A stretch of 36,179 nt of DNA from Beijerinckia sp. L45 (GTDB taxonomy: Bacteria > Pseudomonadota > Alphaproteobacteria > Rhizobiales > Beijerinckiaceae), in contig NZ_LMUU01000038.1 in the NCBI RefSeq assembly GCF_009765775.1, forward strand, positions 7,081 to 43,259. The letters run 5' to 3'. The translations under genes were made by a program, and so were the position numbers. Positions 1-8,018 of this stretch are shown piece by piece. Each line of letters begins with the position of its first letter. The stretch's first letter is position 1. A model generated the notes under the pieces. It was not told where the DNA came from. It did no database searches and saw only the letters and a list, made by a program, of their open reading frames with translations.

Positions 1-1730
1 GGACGTGCGCCAGGCGCCGGCATACGCGGCTTGGCGAACGCGTGCGGCGCGGCGCGTTCCAGCTCGCGGCGCATCGCGGCGTCCGGCTTGTCGCCACCAA
101 CCTGGAATTGTCCGATCAGGCGCGACAGCTGCGCGGTCTCCTGCGACAGTGCGTGGCTCGCTGCAGTCGATTCTTCCACCATGGCCGCGTTCTGTTGCGT
201 CACCTGGTCCATCTGGTTGATGGCGATATTGACCTCTTCGAGGCCGCCCGATTGTTCCTTGGCGCCGGCGGCGATCTCGGCGACGACGCCGTTGATCTCG
301 GCGACTTGGCTCATGATCCGTTCGAGCGATTTGCCGGTTTCGGCAACGAGCTTGACGCCATGCTCGACCTGCGCGCTCGAGGCCGAAATCAGACCCTTGA
401 TTTCCTTCGCCGCCTCCGCCGAACGCTGCGCCAGCGCGCGGACTTCCGACGCGACGACCGCGAAACCGCGGCCGGCGTCACCCGCGCGCGCGGCTTCGAC
501 ACCCGCGTTCAGCGCCAGCAAATTGGTTTGGAACGCAATTTCGTCGATGACGCCGATTATTTGGGTGATCTGCTGCGCGGACTTGGAGATGGCGTCCATC
601 GCGTCCACGGCTTGCCGCACCACGACGGTGCTTTTCTTCGCGTCTTCGTCGGCGGTCGCGACCACTTGGCGCGCATGGTTGGCGCCATGGGCGGACTTCT
701 TCACCGTCGCGGTGATTTCGTCGAGCGCGGCCGCGGTCTCTTCAAGAGACGCCGCCTGCTGCTCGGTGCGGTGCGAGAGGTCGTCGGCGGCGGCCGAAAT
801 ATCCTGCGTGCCGGACTGGATCGCGCTCGTGCTTTCGGCGATCTGCAGCATCGTCGTGCGCAGATTTTCATGCGCCATGTTGTAATCGACGCGCAGCTTC
901 TCGAAGGCCGGGATGAAGCTGCGATCGATGCGGTAGGCGAGATTGTTGTTTGCGAGCTGCGCCAAACCGACGCCGATCTCGGTCAGATCGGTGATGTCGG
1001 TAGCGAACTTCACCACCTTCACCACCCGCTTGCTCATGTCGAAGATCGGATTGTAGGAGGCTTGGATCCAAACCTCCTTGCCGCCCTTGGCGATACGCTT
1101 GAACGAGGTGGAGACGTATTCGCCGCCGTTCAGCTTGCGCCAAAAATCCTGGTATTCGATGGACTGGCCGTAGGCCGGCTCGACGAAAAGGCGGTGATGC
1201 TGCCCTTTCACCTCTTCGAGGCGATAGCCCATCAGGCTCAGGAAATTCTCGTTGGCGGTGATGACCTCGCCGGTGGGCGTGAATTCGATCATGCCCTGGA
1301 CCCGCGAGATTGCGTTGAGCTTGCCTTCGAACTCCGCGGTCTGCAGCTTGGCGTCGGTGGTCAGCGTCGCGACCTTGACGACTTTGAGGGTGATTCCCTT
1401 GGCATTCTTCACCGGGTTGTAGGACGCCTGGATCCAGATCTCGCGACCGCCTTTGGCGATGCGTTTGTATTCCTGGGCGTCGTATTCGCCGTGGCTTAGT
1501 TTGGTCCAGAACGCGCGATATTCGGCGCTCGCCGCATAGTCCGGCGCGACGAACATGCTGTGATGCTGGCCTTGGATCTCCGCGAGCGAATAGCCCACCG
1601 CGCCGCAAAAGTTCTCGTTCGCCGTGATGATCTTGCCCGTCGGCTCGAACTCGATGATCGCGAGCGAGCGGCCGAGGGCCTCCAGCACCGCCTTGGCATC
1701 CGACCCGGAAGAAGATTTGAACTCGAACAT
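1..1730 (-). CDS. Soluble methyl-accepting chemotaxis protein with two PAS domains (3' end beyond window)
   Basis: Reading the minus strand from the ATG at 1730 gives one open frame to the window edge, about 576 residues. It has two consecutive PAS domains (about residues 15-125 and 140-247), each ending in a WIQASYNP segment. A short HAMP-like linker follows (EIGVGLAQLANNNL), then a long helical signalling domain with the receptor hairpin core (DEIAFQTNLLALNAGVEA). No signal peptide or membrane segment is visible, so it should be cytoplasmic and sense a diffusible or redox cue through its PAS domains, passing it to CheA/CheW. A GAGGA ribosome site lies about 10 bases before the start. The tail (about residues 525-576) matches the end of its paralogue at 25978-27819, so only a few codons should be missing at the left edge. 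Family is certain; the ligand is unknown. Confidence 0.93.
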   Translation of the reverse strand, partial: MFEFKSSSGSDAKAVLEALGRSLAIIEFEPTGKIITANENFCGAVGYSLAEIQGQHHSMFVAPDYAASAEYRAFWTKLSHGEYDAQEYKRIAKGGREIWIQASYNPVKNAKGITLKVVKVATLTTDAKLQTAEFEGKLNAISRVQGMIEFTPTGEVITANENFLSLMGYRLEEVKGQHHRLFVEPAYGQSIEYQDFWRKLNGGEYVSTSFKRIAKGGKEVWIQASYNPIFDMSKRVVKVVKFATDITDLTEIGVGLAQLANNNLAYRIDRSFIPAFEKLRVDYNMAHENLRTTMLQIAESTSAIQSGTQDISAAADDLSHRTEQQAASLEETAAALDEITATVKKSAHGANHARQVVATADEDAKKSTVVVRQAVDAMDAISKSAQQITQIIGVIDEIAFQTNLLALNAGVEAARAGDAGRGFAVVASEVRALAQRSAEAAKEIKGLISASSAQVEHGVKLVAETGKSLERIMSQVAEINGVVAEIAAGAKEQSGGLEEVNIAINQMDQVTQQNAAMVEESTAASHALSQETAQLSRLIGQFQVGGDKPDAAMRRELERAAPHAFAKPRMPAPGAR

Positions 1731-1964
1731 GGCAGGCGGTTCCTCGACAGCTCACCGGTCGGTGGCATTGAACTGAACTTAGGAACGTTGCGTTAAAGAA
1801 CTCTTTGGGGTGGTTGCATGCGCCACGATATGCTCGTCGAACTTGAAGGCCCCATTTTAATAAAGGGTTGAGCCTGACTCTCGTCGATGGGGTATCGACG
1901 GAACAAGCCGAACCGACGTGTCCTCGGTTTGAGGGACAACCGCCAAGTCGCTATAGGTCTTGCC

Positions 1965-3083
1965 ATGCAAACGGTCCTTCCGCTCCCGTGCCAGCGCGCC
2001 CTCTTCGAGGTGCCGCCGCACATCAGCTACCTCGATGCCGCAGCGTGGTCCCCGCTCCCGCGCGGCGTCAGCGCGGCCGGCGCCACAGGTCTGCTCGCCA
2101 AACGCCAGCCGTGGTTTTACGCGCGCGAGGATGTGGTCGCCTGGACCGCGCGGGCGCGGGCCGGGGCGGCCGCGCTGATCGGCGCGACGACGGACGACAT
2201 GGCCATCGTCGGCTCGGTCAGCCACGCGATGGCGACGGCGGCGCGCAACATCATCCCCATACCCGGCGGCCGTATCCTGCGCGTTGCCGAGGAATTTCCC
2301 TCGCTCTGCTTCGCCTGGGACCGACTGGCCGATGCGCGTGGCCTTGTTGTGGAGGTCGTCGCGCGGCCGGCGGATGGCGACTGGACGGCGGCGCTGCTCG
2401 CCGCCATCGCGCGCCCGGGCGCCCCGCCGCTGGCCGTGGCCACGCTGACGCCGCTGCATTGGTCCGATGGCACGCTCATCGATCTAAACCGCATCGCGCC
2501 GGCCGTCCACGCGGCGGGCGCGGCCCTGGTGGTGGATGCCACCCAGGCCGTCGGCGCCATGCCGATCGACGTCGGCCGCCTCAAGCCGGATTTTCTCGCT
2601 TTTCCCACCTACAAATGGGCGCTCGGGCCCTACAGCCTCGCATTCCTCTACGCCGCGCCGCATCGCCAGGACGGCACGCCGCTCGAGGAGAATGACGGCA
2701 ACGGGTCCTCGGCCACGGGTGCCCAGCGCTATGACAAGGGCGAGCGGGACGATCCCATGGCCATGCCGATGGCGGCGACCGGCCTGGAGCTGATCGCAGG
2801 CTGGGGTGTGCCGGCGGTGGCGGCGCGTCTGCGCGGCCTTACCGACCTGCTGGCCGATGGCGTCACGGCCGTGGGCCTCGCCGTCGCGCCACGCGCCTTG
2901 CGCGCGCCGCATATTCTGGGCGTCGCGGTGCCCGGCGGCCTGCCGCCCGACCTTGTCGCGCAGCTGCGCCAGCGCGACGTCTTCGCCAGCGTCCGGCTCG
3001 GCGGCCTGCGCCTCAGCCCGCACGTCTGGGTCAACGAGGCGGATATCGCCCGCTGTCTCGACGCCCTGCGTGCCATCCTGTGA
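1965..3083 (+). CDS. Class V aminotransferase-fold PLP enzyme
   Basis: A 372-residue protein of the class V aminotransferase fold (cysteine desulfurase, kynureninase and isopenicillin-epimerase relatives). Visible landmarks are the segment DATQAVGAMPID, whose Asp should pair with the pyridine nitrogen of PLP, and FPTYKWALGPYS, which holds the Schiff-base lysine. A GSVSHAMATA segment sits early where the PLP phosphate loop is expected. Length is normal for the family. The frame stays open upstream to 1887, but that part looks non-coding and the ATG at 1965 gives a typical N-terminus (…PPHISYLDAAAW). It is divergent from the chemotaxis receptor with about 230 bases between them. Substrate cannot be told: no desulfurase active-site Cys loop is evident, so I favour a lyase, epimerase or aminotransferase. 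Confidence 0.85.
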   Translation: MQTVLPLPCQRALFEVPPHISYLDAAAWSPLPRGVSAAGATGLLAKRQPWFYAREDVVAWTARARAGAAALIGATTDDMAIVGSVSHAMATAARNIIPIPGGRILRVAEEFPSLCFAWDRLADARGLVVEVVARPADGDWTAALLAAIARPGAPPLAVATLTPLHWSDGTLIDLNRIAPAVHAAGAALVVDATQAVGAMPIDVGRLKPDFLAFPTYKWALGPYSLAFLYAAPHRQDGTPLEENDGNGSSATGAQRYDKGERDDPMAMPMAATGLELIAGWGVPAVAARLRGLTDLLADGVTAVGLAVAPRALRAPHILGVAVPGGLPPDLVAQLRQRDVFASVRLGGLRLSPHVWVNEADIARCLDALRAIL

Positions 3084-3144
3084 TCGACGGCTGGACCTTC
3101 GCCGCGGCGCCGGCTACCGCATCGGGGATCGCAGAGGAGCAGTC

Positions 3145-3366
3145 ATGGGTCTCTCAACTATCCGGGGCTTGATCGCCGGCGCCGGTTTGCTGCTCGTCAC
3201 GGGCTGCGCGCGGGATCCCTCGCTCGCCACCGCGTCGCCAGGCCAGCACCCCAAAATCGCGTTCGATGCGGCGCGGGACCGATGCGGCGTCACCGTCGCC
3301 GATACGGTCGCGGTGCAGCGGTGCATGCGCGCGCAGGGCTGGATCTACCGCCTGCCCTGGCAGTGA
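3145..3366 (+). CDS. Small putative lipoprotein
   Basis: A 73-residue product starting at the ATG at 3145, with GAGGAG about 6 bases upstream. The first 20 residues form a lipoprotein signal (positive N-terminus, hydrophobic GLIAGAGLLL) ending in a lipobox VTGC, so Cys21 should be lipidated and the protein anchored to a membrane facing the periplasm. The mature part is about 50 residues with two further cysteines (DRCGV, QRCMRAQGW) that could form a disulfide, and the pattern 'CMRAQGW.Y' seen in many small proteobacterial lipoproteins of unknown role. It follows the aminotransferase by about 60 bases and may be co-transcribed. No function can be assigned. Confidence 0.75.
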   Translation: MGLSTIRGLIAGAGLLLVTGCARDPSLATASPGQHPKIAFDAARDRCGVTVADTVAVQRCMRAQGWIYRLPWQ

Positions 3367-3502
3367 CCACGGGTCTGTCCCACCTGTCATCGGATCGCCG
3401 CAAAAGACGGGTTGAGTAAAACCATCCCCGCTGCGCCCGAAGCGTCCGTGCCTGTTTTCTGGCAAAAGGTCTACGCGCGCAAAACCCGCACGAGACCGTC
3501 TT

Positions 3503-4729
3503 TTGAGGGCGACCCCCACCTCTTTCACCTTCGTCCTGCTGATGAGCCTGCTCGGCGCGCTGTCCGCCTTCGCCACCGACATGGCGCTGGCCGCCACCGA
3601 GCCGATGGCGCGCGAGCTCGGCGTGTCCGCGGGCGGCATCGGCCTCGCGCTATCCGCCTTCATGATCAGCTTCGCGGTGTCGCCTTTGGTCTACGGACCG
3701 CTGTCCGATCGCTACGGGCGTCGCCCGGTCGCGCTATTTGCCTGCTGCGTCTACATGATCGGCGGCTTCGGCTGCATCTTTTCCCATAGCCTGCCGGCGC
3801 TGCTGGCCTGGCGCTTCGTCCAGGGCATCGGCGGCGGGGCGCGGCCGCTGGCGCTCGCCATCATCGGCGATCATTTCAAAGGCGCCGCGGCGCGCGAAAA
3901 AATGTCTTACGTCAGCGCCTTGAGCCTGCTCGCGCCGCTGCTGGCGCCGACCATCGGCGCGCTGCTGCTCGGCCTCGGCAGCTGGCGGCTGATCTACGTG
4001 TTCCTCACCGTGACCGGGACGCTGGCGCTGAGCCTGCTCTGGCTGCGGCTCGACGAGTCGCTTCCCATCGAGCGGCGCAGCGCGATGTCGCCGCGCGCCG
4101 TCGCCGGGCACTATCTCAGCGTCTTTCGCAATCGCCGCTCGCTCGCCTTCACCGTCGTCGCCATCGCGATGTTCGGCGTCATCTTCGGCTACGTCAGCGG
4201 GTCGCCGCTGGTGATGATCGGCGCGTTCAAGCTGACGCCGGCGCAATATGGCCTGACCTTCGCGCTGAACTCCTTCGGCCTCCTCGTCGGCAATCTCGTC
4301 AACGCGCGCCTCAACGCCGCCGGCGTCCGGCCTGCGGCCCTGCTGATGACCGGCCTGCTGCTCGTCTGCCTGAACACGCTGGCGCTGCTCGCCATCACCT
4401 GGTTCGGCAACGCCGGGATCGCGGCGTTCCTGCCGTTCCTGTTCCTGGCGATGATGGGCTGCGCCATCGCCAACACCAACGCGCTGCAGCTGGCGATCGA
4501 ACCGCTGCTGCATATCGCCGGCACCGCCAGCGCCGCCGTGGTGTCGGCGCAGCTCGGGTTCGGCGCCCTCGCCGGGTTCCTGGTGGCGGATCTCTACGAC
4601 GGGCGCAGCGCGCTCTCGACGGTGGCGGTCATGGCCGGCTTCGGGGTGATCGGGCTGGCGGCATTCCTGCTGCGCCCGGCCCTCGTGCCGCAGGGTTCGC
4701 GCCCGGCCCCGGACCGTCAGACGGTGTGA
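3503..4729 (+). CDS. MFS transporter, drug:H+ antiporter-1 (Bcr/CflA-like)
   Basis: About 408 residues with twelve hydrophobic segments. The loop after the second membrane helix carries GPLSDRYGRRPV (residues 65-76), the signature of the major facilitator superfamily. The early Asp in the first helix (AFATDMALAA) and the FVQGIGGGARPLALAIIGD segment resemble the Bcr/CflA multidrug branch, which exports small molecules in exchange for protons at the inner membrane. The start is uncertain: a TTG at 3503 gives a complete first helix but has no clear ribosome site, while the ATG at 3542 would cut into that helix. Substrate unknown. Confidence 0.88.
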   Translation: MRATPTSFTFVLLMSLLGALSAFATDMALAATEPMARELGVSAGGIGLALSAFMISFAVSPLVYGPLSDRYGRRPVALFACCVYMIGGFGCIFSHSLPALLAWRFVQGIGGGARPLALAIIGDHFKGAAAREKMSYVSALSLLAPLLAPTIGALLLGLGSWRLIYVFLTVTGTLALSLLWLRLDESLPIERRSAMSPRAVAGHYLSVFRNRRSLAFTVVAIAMFGVIFGYVSGSPLVMIGAFKLTPAQYGLTFALNSFGLLVGNLVNARLNAAGVRPAALLMTGLLLVCLNTLALLAITWFGNAGIAAFLPFLFLAMMGCAIANTNALQLAIEPLLHIAGTASAAVVSAQLGFGALAGFLVADLYDGRSALSTVAVMAGFGVIGLAAFLLRPALVPQGSRPAPDRQTV

Positions 4730-5059
4730 GGGGGGCTGCATTTGGAGACGTTCGCCGACACGTCCCGGCGTGGCCTTCAGAGACGCGAGTGATCGGGTCG
4801 GCTCTTGAAACGTGTCGGCTCGTTAAAACTCGGCTCAAATCGTAAACAAAACCTTGCCAGGCCGATCCGCCGTTGGACCGATCGCAGGACATCCTTGCCA
4901 AGCCATGAAACGGCGTATCGGCCCGAATCGTTAGGCGGATCTTAACCATGTCGCGCGACGGGACCGCGCCGGTAAACCCGACTTAACCAGCTTCTGTAAC
5001 GCTTCGTTGACTCGATCCTTGAGTATGGCGCGTTCATTCGACGCGTTGGGGGCAGGCTA
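4730..5059. other. 330-base gap without a recognised gene
   Basis: Between the MFS transporter and the next plus-strand gene I see no convincing coding frame on either strand. The DNA is slightly more AT-rich than the flanks, with runs such as TCGTAAACAAAACC, as expected of a promoter region. No clear hairpin-plus-T terminator or recognisable operator was found. Confidence 0.5.
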
Positions 5060-5620
5060 ATGGCACGACAGGCAGCACCGGCAAGCACGACATCCCGCGC
5101 GCCGCACCGCGTCCAAAAACTGTCCCTCGCGGCTGTGGTGATCGCCGGCTTCAACAAGGCAGGCCTCAACAACGTCCTGGCGTCGGCGGCCGTCACCCTC
5201 GGCGCGCCCGCGGCGGCGGGCGCCTTCGTCTACGAGGTCTCGTCGCTGCGCGGCGCCCAGCTGCAACACGAGGCGACCGACCGCGCCGAGTTCCTGCACA
5301 TCGCGACGGAGCCGGCGCCGGCGCTGGCCGAGGGCATCACCCCGAGCCTCGCCGCCGCGCCACCGCCGCGCCCGGACTTCGGCCGCAAGCTCGACGGGAT
5401 GATCGCCAGCCGCACCAAGCTTCTGGATATCTTCGGCGACGAGCCGAGCACCGTCGCCCCGATCTTCGTCCGGATCATCCGGCAGATGCTGAGCGACGAC
5501 ACCGCGACCTTCGCCGCGCTGCCGGCACAGCAGGACGACGCCGGCGCGGAAACGCTGGAGGCCAAGGCGGAGCGCCTGCGCGCGGTCCACGCGCGGCTCG
5601 CGCATCTCGTCGGCACCTGA
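5060..5620 (+). CDS. Hypothetical protein
   Basis: A 186-residue frame that I do not recognise. Codon third positions are strongly G/C in this frame, which favours it over the two overlapping open frames on the other strand. The N-terminal third is Ala-rich and moderately hydrophobic (about residues 22-60). The middle is Pro/Ala-rich, and the C-terminal half is charged and probably helical. No signal peptide, enzyme motif or repeat is evident, and the ribosome site is weak (GGCAGG about 6 bases before the ATG). It could be lineage-restricted. Confidence 0.5.
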   Translation: MARQAAPASTTSRAPHRVQKLSLAAVVIAGFNKAGLNNVLASAAVTLGAPAAAGAFVYEVSSLRGAQLQHEATDRAEFLHIATEPAPALAEGITPSLAAAPPPRPDFGRKLDGMIASRTKLLDIFGDEPSTVAPIFVRIIRQMLSDDTATFAALPAQQDDAGAETLEAKAERLRAVHARLAHLVGT

Positions 5621-5685
5621 AGGTCCGCGCCCGGGGCGCTGGCGAACCGCGGAACGACAGGCTGCGTCAGCGCCAGCCCGACCGC

Positions 5686-6426
5686 TCAGACCGAGCCGCC
5701 GTTGGCGCGCAGCACCTGGCCGTTGACCCAGCCGCCATCGGGGCCGGCGAGGAAGGCGACGACGGCGGCGATGTCGTCGGGCTGGCCGAGACGGCCGAGC
5801 GGAATGGTTTTGGTGATCGTGTCGACCAGCGCCTGGGGCTTGCCGTTCAGGAACAGTTCCGTGGCGACCGGTCCCGGCGCAACGGTGTTCACGGTGATTC
5901 TTCGCGAGCCGAGTTCCTTCGCCAGGATATGCGTCATGGCTTCGACGGCCGCCTTGGTCGCGGCATAGACGCCATAGCCTGGCTGGTAGAGCCCGATCAC
6001 GCTCGACGAAAAACTGACGATGCGGCCGCCGTCGCGCAGCCGACGCGCGCCCTCGCGCATACCGCGGAACACGCCGCCGAGGTTGACGGCGAGATGCGCG
6101 TCGAACGTCGCGTCATCCACCTCCGCGATGGGGGCAAGCTTCATGATCCCGGCGTTGTTGACCAGCACGTCGACGCCGCCGAAGGCGTGTTCCGCGGCAG
6201 CGAACAATTTCGGCATGGCGGCCGCGACGCCGACGTCGCCTTGAACCGCGAGGGCTGCGCCGCCGGCCGCTTCGATTTCCCGCACGACGGCCTCGGCCGC
6301 CTGCTTGCCGCCTGCAAAGTTGACGACGACGTTGAAGCCGTCCTGCGCGAGGCGCTTGGCAATGGCGGCGCCGATCCCCTTGGATGCGCCCGTCACGATG
6401 GCCGTCTTTTTATCCGGATTGCTCAT
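5686..6426 (-). CDS. Short-chain dehydrogenase/reductase (SDR)
   Basis: 246 residues with all classical SDR marks: the NAD(P)-binding TGASKGIG at residues 13-20, NNAG in the middle of the sheet, the catalytic Ser in SFSSSVIG, and the YAATK Tyr/Lys pair. The C-terminal PLGRLGQPDDIAAVVAFLAGP is typical of FabG/glucose-dehydrogenase-like members. It should be a soluble NAD(P)H-dependent oxidoreductase acting on an alcohol or ketone; the substrate cannot be told. AGGAG lies about 8 bases before the ATG. It is divergent from the LysR-type gene at 6520 with 93 bases between them, the usual layout for a LysR regulator and its target, so control by that regulator is likely. Confidence 0.93.
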   Translation of the reverse strand: MSNPDKKTAIVTGASKGIGAAIAKRLAQDGFNVVVNFAGGKQAAEAVVREIEAAGGAALAVQGDVGVAAAMPKLFAAAEHAFGGVDVLVNNAGIMKLAPIAEVDDATFDAHLAVNLGGVFRGMREGARRLRDGGRIVSFSSSVIGLYQPGYGVYAATKAAVEAMTHILAKELGSRRITVNTVAPGPVATELFLNGKPQALVDTITKTIPLGRLGQPDDIAAVVAFLAGPDGGWVNGQVLRANGGSV

Positions 6427-6519
6427 TCTCGACTCCTATCGCTGTGACGCGACCTTACAGAACCAGGAAAATCGGATAATCCTCGGCCTCTCGGCATCAG
6501 CATTCAGAAAAAGCGAACA

Positions 6520-7434
6520 ATGATGGACCGTCTCGACAGCATGCGGTTGCTTGTGCGCGTCATCGAGCGGCGCAGTTTCAGCGCCGCGGCGCGCGACATC
6601 GGCGTCCCGCGCTCGACGGCGACCGAAGCTGTAAAACGGCTGGAGGCGCGGCTCGGCGCGCGCCTGCTGCAGCGCACGACGCGCCACGTGGCGCCGACCC
6701 TGGATGGGGACGCCTATTATCGGCGGTGCCTTGCCATCCTGGCCGATGTCGAGGACGCGGAAAGCGCGTTTCGCGATGCCCAGCCGCAAGGGCTGCTGCG
6801 CATCGACGTCCACCCGCTGCTGGCGCAGCGGTTTCTGCTGCCGCACCTGCCGGCGTTTTTGGCGCAGCATCCTGGGATCGACCTGCACATCGGCAATGGT
6901 GATCGCTTGGTCGACTTGGTCCGCGAGGGCGTGGATTGCGTATTGCGCGCCGGCGAACCGGACGACAGCGGCATGATCATCCGCCGCATCGCGACGCTCG
7001 AGGAGGCGACCTGCGCCAGTCCCGCCTATCTGGCCGCGCACGGGACGCCTGCCTCGCCCGACGATCTTGCCGGGCATCGCATGGTCGGGTTCGTGTCGTC
7101 GCGCACCGGCGACGTCCTGCCGCTCGAATTCACCGTCGACGGCGGCCTGCGCAAAATCACGCTGCCGAGCCGGATCACCGTCAACGGATCGGGGACGATG
7201 GCTGAACTCGCGCGTCTCGGCTTCGGCCTCGTCCAGGCGCCGCGCTACCGGTTCGAGGATGATTTTGCGCGCGGCACGCTCGTCGAAGTTTTGAAGGACT
7301 TTCCGCCGTCGCCGACGCCGTTGTCCGCGCTGTACCCGCAGAATCGCCACGTCGCGCCCCGTGTGCGGGCTTTTCTGGACTGGGTGGTCGGGGTTTTTGC
7401 GGAGAGCACGCTCGGCGTTCCGGCTCGACCTTGA
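6520..7434 (+). CDS. LysR-family transcriptional regulator
   Basis: 304 residues. The N-terminal winged helix-turn-helix (about residues 1-60) contains MRLLVRVIERRSFSAAARD and RLEARLGARLLQRTTR, characteristic of LysR regulators in the 'LTTR of SDR/NADPH reductase' group. The rest is the periplasmic-binding-like effector domain. Two tandem ATGs (6520, 6523) are possible starts. The divergent SDR gene at 5686-6426 is the probable target, with the 93-base shared region holding the operators. The effector is unknown. Confidence 0.93.
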   Translation: MMDRLDSMRLLVRVIERRSFSAAARDIGVPRSTATEAVKRLEARLGARLLQRTTRHVAPTLDGDAYYRRCLAILADVEDAESAFRDAQPQGLLRIDVHPLLAQRFLLPHLPAFLAQHPGIDLHIGNGDRLVDLVREGVDCVLRAGEPDDSGMIIRRIATLEEATCASPAYLAAHGTPASPDDLAGHRMVGFVSSRTGDVLPLEFTVDGGLRKITLPSRITVNGSGTMAELARLGFGLVQAPRYRFEDDFARGTLVEVLKDFPPSPTPLSALYPQNRHVAPRVRAFLDWVVGVFAESTLGVPARP

Positions 7435-7443
7435 AACGAGGCC

Positions 7444-7536
7444 GTCTTTGCGAGCGGAGCGAAGCAGCCCAGAAGCCACCAGACCGCTAGCTACGACACA
7501 GCAGCCCCTGGGTTGCTTCGCTTCGCTCGCAATGAC
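7444..7536. repeat. Interspersed palindromic repeat with two 29-base arms
   Basis: The arm at 7444-7472 and the arm at 7508-7536 are inverted copies of each other with about three mismatches (cores TTGCGAGCGGAGCGAAGC and, reading the other strand, TTGCGAGCGAAGCGAAGC), separated by 35 bases. This core is what I recall of high-copy interspersed repeats in Rhizobiales genomes. It lies between two convergent genes (LysR gene ending at 7434, small secreted protein ending at 7544). A transcript from either side would fold into a long hairpin that could act as a bidirectional terminator or mRNA stabiliser. Confidence 0.8.
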
Positions 7537-7543
7537 GCAGAGA

Positions 7544-7954
7544 TCAGTCGTTCAATTGCCCCTTGGCCTTCGTCACCGCCGCCATGCAGCCAGCCTCGTC
7601 GCCCTTGCCCTTGGCCACGCGCGCTTCGTTGATGCTGGCTTTCGCCTGCATCACCCGATCGCCGGAGCCGCCGGCCTGCGCCGCCTGGGTTGTCGCCTGC
7701 GTCTCCTTCGCGCCGCCGGCCGGGCCGGCCTGGCCGCTGGTCACCGGCGCAGCGCTGTCGCGCGACGCCATGGCCTCGCTGTTGCGCTTGGCGGCAACGC
7801 CCTCGCCGCCGCCCGACGTCGCGACGGCCTTGGTGGCCTGCGCCTGGACCTTTGTGTCCAGCGTCGCCAGTTCGTCGTCGCAGGACGCCCAGGCGGGCGC
7901 GGCGGCGAACAGCGCGAACAGGCTTGCCGCAATCGGCATGGTCATTTTCATCAT
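7544..7954 (-). CDS. Small secreted protein, Ala/Gly/Thr-rich
   Basis: 136 residues. A clear Sec signal peptide (MKMTMPIAASLFALFAAAPAWAS) should be cleaved after AWA, giving a periplasmic protein. The mature part has two cysteines, one just after the cleavage site (SCDDELATLD) and one near the end (DEAGCMAAV), likely a disulfide. Between them lies a low-complexity Ala/Gly/Thr linker. The C-terminal motif (ARVAKGKGDEAGCMAAVTKAK) resembles small helical periplasmic proteins of unknown function. GAGG lies 5 bases before the ATG. No role can be assigned. Confidence 0.75.
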   Translation of the reverse strand: MMKMTMPIAASLFALFAAAPAWASCDDELATLDTKVQAQATKAVATSGGGEGVAAKRNSEAMASRDSAAPVTSGQAGPAGGAKETQATTQAAQAGGSGDRVMQAKASINEARVAKGKGDEAGCMAAVTKAKGQLND

Positions 7955-8018
7955 ATGATCCTCATCATCTCACAATCCGACGCGCGGGCAGTGCAGACCG
8001 CCCGCGCGGATGAACGTC

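Noticed and set aside
42-1499. Long plus-strand open frame of 485 codons
   Set aside because: Antisense shadow of the chemotaxis receptor, whose minus-strand reading gives clear PAS and MCP domains; the plus-strand product is Arg/Gly/Asp-rich nonsense.
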